DNA of 8,332 nt. It comes from Pseudomonadota bacterium. GTDB taxonomy: Bacteria > Pseudomonadota > Alphaproteobacteria > Rhizobiales > Xanthobacteraceae. Every line of letters starts with the position of its first letter. The stretch's first letter is position 1. The notes under the pieces are model-generated. The model was not told the origin of the DNA. It was given only the letters and a program-made list of their open reading frames with translations, and ran no database searches. Shown here in pieces: positions 1-5,253 of this stretch. The stretch spans positions 1 to 8,332 of the forward strand of contig JAEZBA010000289.1 of assembly GCA_023430245.1 (NCBI GenBank). The letters are read 5' to 3'. A program made the position numbers and the translations under genes.

Positions 1-89
1 TTTGTTAGCCTTGCGTCAGTGGCAATCCGCAATTTGCTCTGCGCGTTGCTCGTGAACCGCTGACGACATCGCGCGTCCGGGGGGACCGC

Positions 90-827
90 ATGCAGGTGGG
101 AATGCGGGGCCATATATGCGGGCTCGCGAGCTTGCTCCGCTGCTTTGGCGCGACGCCGGATTGGGCGTCGGCCGCCGATGTCGTTGCTCCTCGGCGAGAC
201 CCAGTTGTCATCACACCAACGCAGCCCCCGCCCGGCGGCGCTTTCGGTTGCGGCGGGCGCTGCGCGGCCACGCTGCTGATCGGTCCGCAACTCACCACCG
301 ACATGGATCGAGTCTTCGGCATCGGAGAAAATCCGTCCTACGCGCCGCCCTGGAGATATAACTTCGGCGATAGCTGGTTCGCTGGCGGCGCCCTGTCGTA
401 CCGCGTGCTCGGCAACGCGGAAGTCGCCTCTATTGAGTTCGAGGCTGGCGTCGGACAGCGCTTCGGATCGCTGCATCAAACCGAAGGCTGGGTCGCCCTG
501 TATGGCCGCTGGAGCTATTTCCCCTGGAACAGCCTCGTCCGTACCAGTATCGCGATTTCAACAGGGCTCAACTACGCCTCCAGTGCGACGGAGCATGAGA
601 TTGCGCTGACGTCAGGCAACGTCTCCTCGCGTCTGCTGCACTACCTCGCGCCGGAAATTACGTTCGCCGCTCCCGACGTGCCGAACACGGAACTGGTCAT
701 TCGGCTGCACCATCGTTCGGGCGGAGGCAAATGGTGGGACGATGACGTTCCGGTGTACGGGTCGTGGTTTAAGGGCAACCGCGGCGGCACTCAGTATCTG
801 ACCGCAGGAATTCGCCAGCGCTTCTAG
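90..827 (+). CDS. Outer-membrane beta-barrel protein, possibly PagL-like (acyloxyacyl hydrolase family)
   Basis: This 245-residue protein is predicted to sit in the outer membrane. From about residue 60 it alternates polar and hydrophobic residues as barrel strands do, and it ends in Ile-Arg-Gln-Arg-Phe, a typical C-terminal barrel signal with a last Phe. The motif LHHRSG at residues 206-211 has the His-x-Ser spacing (H208, S210) of the PagL lipid A 3-O-deacylase active site, and the later GGTQYLTAGIRQRF resembles the last strand of rhizobial members. I do not see the expected catalytic Glu; Asp 217-219 lie nearby. The N-terminus has an Ala-Ser-Ala cleavage-like site near residue 28, but its core contains Arg17, Cys18 and Asp24, so it is a poor signal peptide. 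The ATG at 90 was chosen for the GGGGGGA at 79-85. The gene converges on the next one, with 7 bases between the stops. The barrel call is fairly safe; the enzyme call is tentative. Confidence 0.72.
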   Translation: MQVGMRGHICGLASLLRCFGATPDWASAADVVAPRRDPVVITPTQPPPGGAFGCGGRCAATLLIGPQLTTDMDRVFGIGENPSYAPPWRYNFGDSWFAGGALSYRVLGNAEVASIEFEAGVGQRFGSLHQTEGWVALYGRWSYFPWNSLVRTSIAISTGLNYASSATEHEIALTSGNVSSRLLHYLAPEITFAAPDVPNTELVIRLHHRSGGGKWWDDDVPVYGSWFKGNRGGTQYLTAGIRQRF

Positions 828-834
828 CGCCAGT

Positions 835-1032
835 CTATTCGTCGAATCCGGCATTGACCCGGTCGGACCAGTCGATGCGGTCGACACGAGCGGCGGCGCC
901 GGTCGTATGGGCCGCGTAGGTACCGGGCGCATCCGGGTTCTTGACCGAGCGGGCAACCGAGTAGGCGCCGCCGGCCAGCACGGCCAGCGTCAGCACTGAT
1001 GCAACGATTATTTTCAGATTCAAAACGCGCAT
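835..1032 (-). CDS. Small single-helix membrane protein, paralog A
   Basis: This 65-residue protein has a short basic N-terminus (MRVLNLK) and one hydrophobic helix at about residues 7-27, followed by a polar tail of about 38 residues that is probably periplasmic. The ATG at 1032 is preferred to an in-frame TTG at 1038 because GGAG lies 7 bases upstream of it. The tail contains TTGAAARVDRIDW, which matches TTGSARLDW in the gene at 1195-1383. The N-termini are also alike (MRV, then a Leu/Ala/Gly-rich helix), so the two look like tandem paralogs. No enzymatic motif is visible and I do not recognise a named family. It lies on the same strand as the capsid gene but nothing suggests a phage role. 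Confidence 0.7.
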   Translation of the reverse strand: MRVLNLKIIVASVLTLAVLAGGAYSVARSVKNPDAPGTYAAHTTGAAARVDRIDWSDRVNAGFDE

Positions 1033-1194
1033 ATCCAATCTCCAATCTTCTTCTTGTTGCAGCGCATATAGGTGCGCCGCGCGCGTTTCGCCTGCTCACG
1101 TCCGCGTGACGGCAAGGCAGCAATGTCAGGCTTGCATGAGTCGTTCGCCCGCGACTTTACCGCCGCGCCGGACTCCTGCCGCCTCGAAAAGACG
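1033..1194. other. Spacer between the two small membrane-protein genes
   Basis: The 162 bases hold the GGAG ribosome site of the downstream gene at their left end. I see no terminator, no clear promoter and no credible further gene here. The two paralogs could be transcribed together or separately. Confidence 0.4.
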
Positions 1195-1383
1195 TTACGG
1201 CTTCTCGGCGCCCTTCGGTGGCGGCACCTGGAAGCCATAGAAGTTGGACTGCTCCTGCCAGTCCAACCGGGCCGAACCGGTGGTAAAGGCATCGGCCGTG
1301 GATTGCTGGATCCGGCTCAGGCCCGCATAGCCCGCGCCGGCGAGGATCACGACCGCCAGGACCGAAAGAGCATAGACGCGCAT
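1195..1383 (-). CDS. Small single-helix membrane protein, paralog B
   Basis: This 62-residue protein has one hydrophobic helix at about residues 4-21 and then a polar, probably periplasmic tail ending in a Pro/Lys-rich stretch (PPPKGAEKP). The ATG at 1383 was chosen because GGAGG lies 5 bases upstream; the frame is open further upstream but those starts have no such site. It shares the N-terminal MRV, the helix and the TTGSARLDW tail motif with paralog A, 162 bases downstream on the same strand. The function is not recognised. It is separated from the capsid gene by palindromic repeats, so it is probably not part of the head operon. Confidence 0.72.
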   Translation of the reverse strand: MRVYALSVLAVVILAGAGYAGLSRIQQSTADAFTTGSARLDWQEQSNFYGFQVPPPKGAEKP

Positions 1384-1485
1384 GGCAACCTCCATTGGAT
1401 TGCCAGCGATGTAGAGAGGCCGCGCGCGCTCCGCTTTCACGTCGTTGTGACGGGTTGTGCGATCTTGCCGGAATCCATTCTCCGC

Positions 1486-1540
1486 TGGGCCCCGCGAAAG
1501 CGGGGACCCAGACTTTCTGGATTCCCGCTTGCGCGGGAAT
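1486..1540. repeat. Pair of intergenic palindromes (REP-like)
   Basis: There are two adjacent hairpins in the 183-base gap after the capsid gene. The first, 1486-1510, pairs around a GAAA loop at 1496-1499 within CCCGCGAAAGCGGG. The second, 1521-1540, is ATTCCCGC, loop TTGC, then GCGGGAAT. The first has an inverted copy in the repeat before the protease gene: bases 1490-1510 are the exact reverse complement of 6439-6459. Short palindromes of this kind are common between genes in rhizobial genomes. They may also form a structure at the 3' end of the capsid transcript, but no T-run follows on the minus strand. Confidence 0.75.
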
Positions 1541-1566
1541 GAACGGATGATGGGTCGGCACGGACG

Positions 1567-2829
1567 CTACGCCCCGGAGAACTTCAATAGCTTGATCGCA
1601 TCAAAATCCTGCACGCCGCCGCCGACGCGCTTTGTCGTGTAGAACAGCACATAGGGCTTGGCGGAGTAAGGATCGCGCAGCACCCGCACGCCCTGGCGGT
1701 CGACCACGAGATAACCGCGGTTGAAATCGCCGAATGCGATCGAGTAGCTGTCGGCGGCGATATCGGGCATCTCCTCGGCTTCGACCACCGGAAACGTCAA
1801 GAGCCCTGCCCGGCCGCCGACCTGCGCCGGCGGCGGCCACAGATAATTGTCGTCGGCATCCTTCAGCTTGCGGATCGCCGACTGCGTCTTGCGGTTCATC
1901 ACGAAATGCGCGTTCTGCCGGTAGCCCGCCTTCAGCGCATAGACCAGATCGATCAGCGGATCGGCCGGCCCGTCCTCGGGGAAGCCGCCGCTCTCGCCGG
2001 TCTCGATGAAGCCGATATTGCCCCAGGACCAGGACGCGTCCGCGACCTTGGTATATTGCATGAAGCCCTTCGGCTTGTTGGCGCCGTCGCCATTGACGAA
2101 GGCCGCGCCCTCCTGCACCGCGAACACCTGCTCGACTTCGGCCGCGATCCATTCGTCGAGATTGACGGCTGCGTCCTCCAGCAGCACCGGCGTCGCCGCC
2201 GGCATCGCGTAAAGTTCCGCCGCGGGAAACGACAATTCGTCCAGCACCGACGAATTGGTGGTCGGCCGCGATGCGGTCTCCGCAACCCAGCCGGTCGCGG
2301 GGCCCGCGGTCATGAACGGCTTCTTGTACACATTGCCGGAAATCTCGCGCACCGACGCAATGGCGCGGATCGGCGAGATCGCGGCGAGCCGCTTGCCGAT
2401 TTCGCGCTCGACCTCGTCCGGCACCAGATAGCCGCCATCGGCGGGCGTGCCGGCCGACATGGCTTTCACTTCCAGCGCGCGAAGCCCGGTGCTTTCGCCG
2501 GAGCGGATATAAGCCTCGAACGCGGCCTTGTGCGCGTGCGCCGAGGCGCTGCGCAGGCCGGTTTCGATCCCGAGCTGCGGCCGCACCGATTTCAGCGACA
2601 ATTCGTCGAGACGGCGGGTCTGCGCGTCGAGCGCGGCATCGATACGCGCCACCTTCTCTTCATGCAGCACATCCGCCGAGCGCCGCTCGATCGAGGCGAT
2701 GCGCTCGTCATTGGCCGCCTTGAAGGCGTCGAAGGTGCGCATCAGCTCGGCATGGGTGACATGCGTTTCCGGCCGAATGTCCGGCGCGAAGCCGGCCTTG
2801 GTCTCGAGGTCGTGGTGCGAAAGGTCCAT
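1567..2829 (-). CDS. HK97-fold major capsid protein, GTA g5 type
   Basis: This 420-residue protein forms the head shell. Residues 25-85 are charged and helix-rich (a coiled-coil delta domain), which in this family acts as a scaffold that the prohead protease removes. The HK97 fold follows from about residue 120, beginning with GGYLVPDEVEREIGKRLAAI. Further stretches characteristic of GTA capsids are LSFPAAELYAMPAATPVLL, FVNGDGANKPKGF, ALKAGYRQNAHFVMNRKTQ, GYLVVDRQGVRVLRDPYSAK and the C-terminal YTTKRVGGGVQDFDAIKLLK. The closest relative I recognise is the R. capsulatus GTA capsid (orfg5). The ATG at 2829 was chosen because AGGAG lies 6 bases upstream; the open frame continues upstream through a hairpin and is not coding there. 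In GTAs this gene directly follows the protease; here about 2.9 kb intervenes. A terminator-like hairpin precedes the ribosome site. The sequence is intact. Confidence 0.96.
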   Translation of the reverse strand: MDLSHHDLETKAGFAPDIRPETHVTHAELMRTFDAFKAANDERIASIERRSADVLHEEKVARIDAALDAQTRRLDELSLKSVRPQLGIETGLRSASAHAHKAAFEAYIRSGESTGLRALEVKAMSAGTPADGGYLVPDEVEREIGKRLAAISPIRAIASVREISGNVYKKPFMTAGPATGWVAETASRPTTNSSVLDELSFPAAELYAMPAATPVLLEDAAVNLDEWIAAEVEQVFAVQEGAAFVNGDGANKPKGFMQYTKVADASWSWGNIGFIETGESGGFPEDGPADPLIDLVYALKAGYRQNAHFVMNRKTQSAIRKLKDADDNYLWPPPAQVGGRAGLLTFPVVEAEEMPDIAADSYSIAFGDFNRGYLVVDRQGVRVLRDPYSAKPYVLFYTTKRVGGGVQDFDAIKLLKFSGA

Positions 2830-2854
2830 TGGGATCTCCTGGTGATTGGACAAG

Positions 2855-2885
2855 AAAAAGCGCGCGGGGCGAAGGCCTCGCGCGC
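2855..2885 (-). terminator. Terminator-like hairpin in the capsid leader
   Basis: On the minus strand, bases 2885-2860 fold into a GC-rich hairpin with 7 pairs (GCGCGCG with CGCGCGC), one A/C mismatch, 3 more pairs and a CTTC loop. It is followed at once by TTTTT (2859-2855). This is the layout of an intrinsic terminator. The T-run ends only 25 bases before the capsid ATG, with the AGGAG site in between, so there is little room for a promoter after it. It could stop transcription from upstream or act as an attenuator of capsid expression. The second role is inference. Confidence 0.55.
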
Positions 2886-2961
2886 GGCAACGGCGTGACC
2901 GGCCGCGACCGCACCGGACGGTGGGCGACGCGAACGGACTGTTCAGAAATCGCACACCTTA

Positions 2962-3016
2962 TTGTGATGACCGCTGGGCGCGTAAGATTGGCGCTACCAA
3001 GTGTTGGTAAGGGTAT
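2962..3016 (+). promoter_or_regulatory. Candidate promoter with a perfect palindrome for the secreted-protein pair
   Basis: TTGGCG (2988-2993) and a weak -10-like GGGTAT (3011-3016) are 17 bases apart. The spacer contains a perfect inverted repeat, TACCAA-GTG-TTGGTA (2995-3009), which would suit a repressor or activator site. A second -35-like TTGTGA lies at 2962-2967. The elements match the consensus poorly, so this rests mainly on the palindrome and its position about 50 bases before the start at 3057. Confidence 0.3.
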
Positions 3017-3056
3017 CGCCCGGCCGGTCCGCCGGGTTCTCGATCAAGGACGTCAG

Positions 3057-3347
3057 ATGTATAAGATTTTAACCTTCGCCGTCACCGCCGCAGCCCTTGG
3101 CGCCATCGCGATGGCGGCACCGGACACGGCGCAGGCTCAGTATTACGGTGGCTATATGAATCAGCCGCGCGCCTATGCGCCGCCGGCCTACACGCCGCCT
3201 CCGGTTTTCGCGGCGCCGCCGGTCTACCGGCCGCGTGTGGTGGTGACGCCGCCGAGCTACGGCTATGGCAGCAACGCCTATACCGACTACCGACATTTTG
3301 GCGATCCCACGACGCAGGATTCGCTGCTGACCTGCGCCTATTGCTAG
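3057..3347 (+). CDS. Small secreted Pro/Tyr-rich protein ending in TCAYC (first of a pair)
   Basis: This 96-residue protein starts with a clear signal peptide (MYKILTFAVTAAALGAIAMA, then Ala-Gln-Ala-Gln near residue 28). The mature part is rich in Pro, Tyr and Ala with repeated [A/P]-x-Y-x-P-P units (for example AYAPPAYTPPPV), and ends in DSLLTCAYC, a CxxC at the extreme C-terminus. The ATG at 3057 was chosen because AAGGA lies shortly upstream and the signal peptide begins there. The frame is open further upstream but lacks any such signal. The next gene begins 22 bases downstream and encodes a protein with the same plan, so they are probably one operon. Both run against the phage genes on either side. 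I do not recognise a named family. The two end cysteines could form a disulfide or bind metal or a cofactor; that is inference. Confidence 0.8.
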   Translation: MYKILTFAVTAAALGAIAMAAPDTAQAQYYGGYMNQPRAYAPPAYTPPPVFAAPPVYRPRVVVTPPSYGYGSNAYTDYRHFGDPTTQDSLLTCAYC

Positions 3348-3369
3348 GCGCCGAGCGCAGACAGCCGGA

Positions 3370-3690
3370 ATGCGACGTTTCATGCGAACCACAACAGCGC
3401 TCATCGCCGCCCTGGTCGCGACGGGATCGGCGGGCTTCATGGCGCCTGCCGCGGGCTTAGCCGCGCCGGACGCAGCGAAGGCGCATCCCGGCGCCGGCAT
3501 CATTGCCGGCGCAGTTGCGTCCAATACGGTCGCGCGGCCGGCGCAGGACTTCAGCGCACAGCAGCGCAGACCGCGGACCTATATGCCGCGCACCTATACC
3601 CCGCGATACACACCGCCGCGCAGCAACACCGCGCCGCGCTACATCTATCCGGGCTCGCGCGACGCGCTGGATACGTGTGCGTTTTGTTGA
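3370..3690 (+). CDS. Small secreted Pro/Tyr/Arg-rich protein ending in TCAFC (second of a pair)
   Basis: This 106-residue protein has an N-terminal signal sequence (basic MRRFMR, then a long Ala-rich hydrophobic stretch to about residue 32). The central part is rich in Pro, Tyr, Thr and Arg with repeated units (RTYMPRTYTPRYTPP). It ends in DALDTCAFC, matching DSLLTCAYC of the protein encoded just upstream. Apart from the signal, the Pro/Tyr composition and this tail, the two have diverged. An alternative ATG lies at 3382 and neither start has a strong ribosome site. The function is unknown. The shared C-terminus in otherwise loose, low-complexity proteins implies that the last few residues matter most. 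Confidence 0.74.
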   Translation: MRRFMRTTTALIAALVATGSAGFMAPAAGLAAPDAAKAHPGAGIIAGAVASNTVARPAQDFSAQQRRPRTYMPRTYTPRYTPPRSNTAPRYIYPGSRDALDTCAFC

Positions 3691-3746
3691 GGGCGACCGT
3701 TGCGCGACCGCTTACGCGTTCGCGCAAAATCAATCATTGATCGCCC
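3691..3746. repeat. Nested inverted repeat between convergent genes
   Basis: An outer pair GGGCGA/TCGCCC (3691-3696 and 3741-3746) encloses an inner pair TTGCGCGA/TCGCGCAA (3700-3707 and 3720-3727). It lies between the end of the plus-strand pair and the end of the minus-strand gene at 3786. It may help end transcription from either side, but neither strand has a convincing T-run after the stem. Confidence 0.4.
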
Positions 3747-3785
3747 ACTCCATCGACCCCTGTCAGACCGCTATCATTTCGCGTC

Positions 3786-4184
3786 CTAGTCTTCTTCCGT
3801 TCCGGGTCTGCTGCCTTTGTAGTGAAAGTTCCGATACGGCTCGGGAAAATAATTGCGCCGTAGACCGTCGACGATTTCATGCCGCCTGATCGTAAGGCCC
3901 ATGACTGGCCAATCGGGCTTCGTGCCTGGGACATGGACCGCAACGGAGATTTGCCAGACGCTGCGCTCATGTAACAGAGATTGAAGCCGGGAAATGATGT
4001 CGGGAGCAAGCATTCTCAGAGTGTGAACTTCAATATGGGTCTCTGGCCAGCCATAGTTGTCGTCAACAACGAGGTAATCTCCCTCACCGAAATGGTTTTC
4101 GGTTCCGAAGGCCCGCAGCACATTGCTGACTCGTTCGTAAAAGTAGCCCCACGCATTCGCTTGCTCGTCATCTTTTGGAAACAT
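3786..4184 (-). CDS. Unrecognised small cytoplasmic protein, possible immunity protein
   Basis: This 132-residue acidic protein has no signal peptide or membrane segment. Features seen are a Trp/Tyr-rich start (ANAWGYFYERV), YLVVDDNYGWPETHIEVH at about residues 42-59, the stretch WQISVAVHVPG, and a C-terminal YRNFHYKGSRPGTEED. The mix of strands and helices looks like a small globular domain. I do not recognise a named family. It starts 14 bases after the second DUF2019 gene on the same strand, with only a weak GGA-type ribosome site, so it is probably the last gene of that operon. Small, variable, acidic genes trailing a toxin are often immunity genes, which is the only reason for the suggestion. 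Base composition is visibly more A/T-rich than in the capsid gene. Confidence 0.7.
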   Translation of the reverse strand: MFPKDDEQANAWGYFYERVSNVLRAFGTENHFGEGDYLVVDDNYGWPETHIEVHTLRMLAPDIISRLQSLLHERSVWQISVAVHVPGTKPDWPVMGLTIRRHEIVDGLRRNYFPEPYRNFHYKGSRPGTEED

Positions 4185-4198
4185 GGCACGAAGTCCGC

Positions 4199-4567
4199 TT
4201 ACTTGGGCTTGTAAACACCGTTTTCAAGCGCAAAAAGAGACATTTCGGCGTCGGCTGCCTGCGGTTGCCAGCCCGACGCCCTGATCGCTTCCAGCTGCGC
4301 CCGCGCGGCCTCCGGCGCAATTGCCAGTGTCGCTTTCGCCGCCTTCACGCTAACCTGCATATTCTTGTGATTGAACAGAGGCAGCGCGGACCGTTGATCG
4401 CCGGGACGGGATTTCAGCTCGCTCTCGATCTCCTCCAGCTTCCAAAAAATCTTATTAACCTCTTGTTGCGCGCGGTAGAGAAGCGCTGCGTCCTGCTGGA
4501 CAGCGAGGTCGGCGAACAACTGAACCAGTCTTTCGGTGGTCATATCGCAGAGTTTGACGCGCTTCAT
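4199..4567 (-). CDS. DUF2019-family protein, second tandem copy (putative immunity)
   Basis: This 122-residue protein has the DUF2019 pattern: an N-terminal helix TTERLVQLFADLAVQQDAAL, then NKIFWKLEEIESELKSRPGD, a HEAT-like helix NMQVSVKAAKATLAIAPEAA, and a C-terminal MSLFALENGVYKPK. By hand alignment about 105 of 123 positions match the neighbouring copy at 4601-4972; one Leu is deleted near residue 62. The ATG at 4567 was chosen by alignment with that copy. The 25 bases before it repeat the 3' end of the toxin gene, including the shared ATGA, so the unit that was duplicated included the toxin tail. DUF2019 is of unknown function in general; the immunity role is inferred from position behind a nuclease toxin. 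Confidence 0.88.
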   Translation of the reverse strand: MKRVKLCDMTTERLVQLFADLAVQQDAALLYRAQQEVNKIFWKLEEIESELKSRPGDQRSALPLFNHKNMQVSVKAAKATLAIAPEAARAQLEAIRASGWQPQAADAEMSLFALENGVYKPK

Positions 4568-4592
4568 CGTTTGAGCACTCTGACATCGCGCA
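4568..4592 (-). repeat. Duplicated toxin 3' tail
   Basis: These 25 bases match 4973-4997, the last codons of the toxin gene, at 23 positions. In the toxin frame they read Arg-Asp-Val-Arg-Val-Leu-Lys-Arg and then a TGA overlapping the immunity ATG, compared with Arg-Asp-Val-Gly-Val-Leu-Lys-Pro in the toxin. The match begins 9 bases after the stop of the first DUF2019 gene and continues into the second copy. Confidence 0.8.
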
Positions 4593-4600
4593 ACATTCAC

Positions 4601-4972
4601 CTATTTCGGTTTGTAAACACCGCGATCCAGCTCCCCGAGCGACATACCTGCATCCAGCGCTTGAGGCTGCCAGCCCGACGCCCTGATCGCCTCAAGCTGC
4701 GCCCGCGCGGCCTCCGGCGCAATCGCCAGAGTCGCCTTCGCCGCCTTCACGCGAACCTGCATATTCTTGTGCTCGTAAAGCGGCAGCAACGCGAAGCGTT
4801 GGTCGCCAGGCCTGGCCTTCAGCTCGCTCTTGATCTCCTCCAACCTCCAAAAAATCCTATTGACCTCTCGCTGCGCGCGGTAAAGGAGCGCTGCGTCTTG
4901 CTGAACAGCAAGGTCAGCGAACAACTGCACCAGTTGTTCAGTGGTCATATCGGAGAGCTTGACCCGTTTCAT
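4601..4972 (-). CDS. DUF2019-family protein, first copy next to the toxin (putative immunity)
   Basis: This 123-residue, all-helical cytoplasmic protein matches the DUF2019 pattern: TTEQLVQLFADLAVQQDAAL (residues 10-29), SELKARPGDQRFALLPLYEH, the HEAT-like VRVKAAKATLAIAPEAARAQL, and the C-terminal DAGMSLGELDRGVYKPK. The ATG at 4972 overlaps the toxin TGA as ATGA, the usual mark of translational coupling and typical of toxin-immunity pairs. The open frame extends upstream to 5032, but that part lies over the toxin and is not needed. A second copy follows after 33 bases. DUF2019 genes are common in rhizobial genomes; the proposal that this one blocks the adjacent HNH-type nuclease is inference from the overlap and gene order. 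Confidence 0.9.
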   Translation of the reverse strand: MKRVKLSDMTTEQLVQLFADLAVQQDAALLYRAQREVNRIFWRLEEIKSELKARPGDQRFALLPLYEHKNMQVRVKAAKATLAIAPEAARAQLEAIRASGWQPQALDAGMSLGELDRGVYKPK

Positions 4973-5253
4973 GGTTTGAGCACTCCGACATCGCGCAGGG
5001 CCCTTAACCCAATATATCGCTTCTCGTCCCAACTTTTACCCTGCAGATACTCCCGTGGGGTTAGAAGGCCGTACGTTTCGTTGGGCGTCTGATACCATGA
5101 ATTGATCTGCCAGTGCCTGTAGCGCGGGATCAGCACAAGATTGTCCGCTCTGTTGATCAAGCTGTCGGGGAAATTATCATTGCGCGCCTGGGTCTGCTCG
5201 ACAATGTGATGCACATCATAGCCGCGTTTGTCTGCCTGAAAAACACCGTCGTG
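4969..5253 (-). pseudogene. C-terminal HH-type HNH/His-Me nuclease part of the toxin, cut off by an in-frame stop
   Basis: This is the toxin frame after the TAA at 5254-5256, with no frameshift. It encodes 94 residues: a short linker, then GYDVHHIVEQ (His175-His176 in full-length numbering), NLVLIP, RHWQINSWYQTP (His207) and a C-terminal REYLQGKSWDEKRYIGLRAL ending in GVLKP. The order HH, Asn about 22 residues later, then His fits an HNH/His-Me finger nuclease of the kind found at the tips of polymorphic toxins, which would cut DNA or RNA. The catalytic-type residues are all present. A GTG at 5214 could in theory start the domain but has no ribosome site and would cut it just before the HH. 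The part is therefore probably not made unless the stop is read through or is an assembly or sequencing error. It ends in ATGA with the first DUF2019 gene. Confidence 0.75.

Noticed and set aside
612..956. Minus-strand open frame overlapping the end of the barrel gene
   Set aside because: It overlaps both a supported barrel protein and small membrane gene A, and its Arg/Pro-rich translation has no recognisable features.
1906..2898. Long plus-strand open frame opposite the capsid gene
   Set aside because: It is antisense to a clearly conserved capsid gene; high GC leaves such frames open. The translation is Arg-rich and resembles no family.
4175..5092. 305-codon plus-strand open frame with an internal repeat
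   Set aside because: The repeat in its translation is only the antisense of the two duplicated DUF2019 genes, which have family support on the minus strand.
4969..5214. Nuclease domain as a separate gene starting at GTG 5214
   Set aside because: There is no ribosome site, the start would fall directly before the catalytic-type His pair, and the frame is continuous with the upstream adaptor apart from one TAA.
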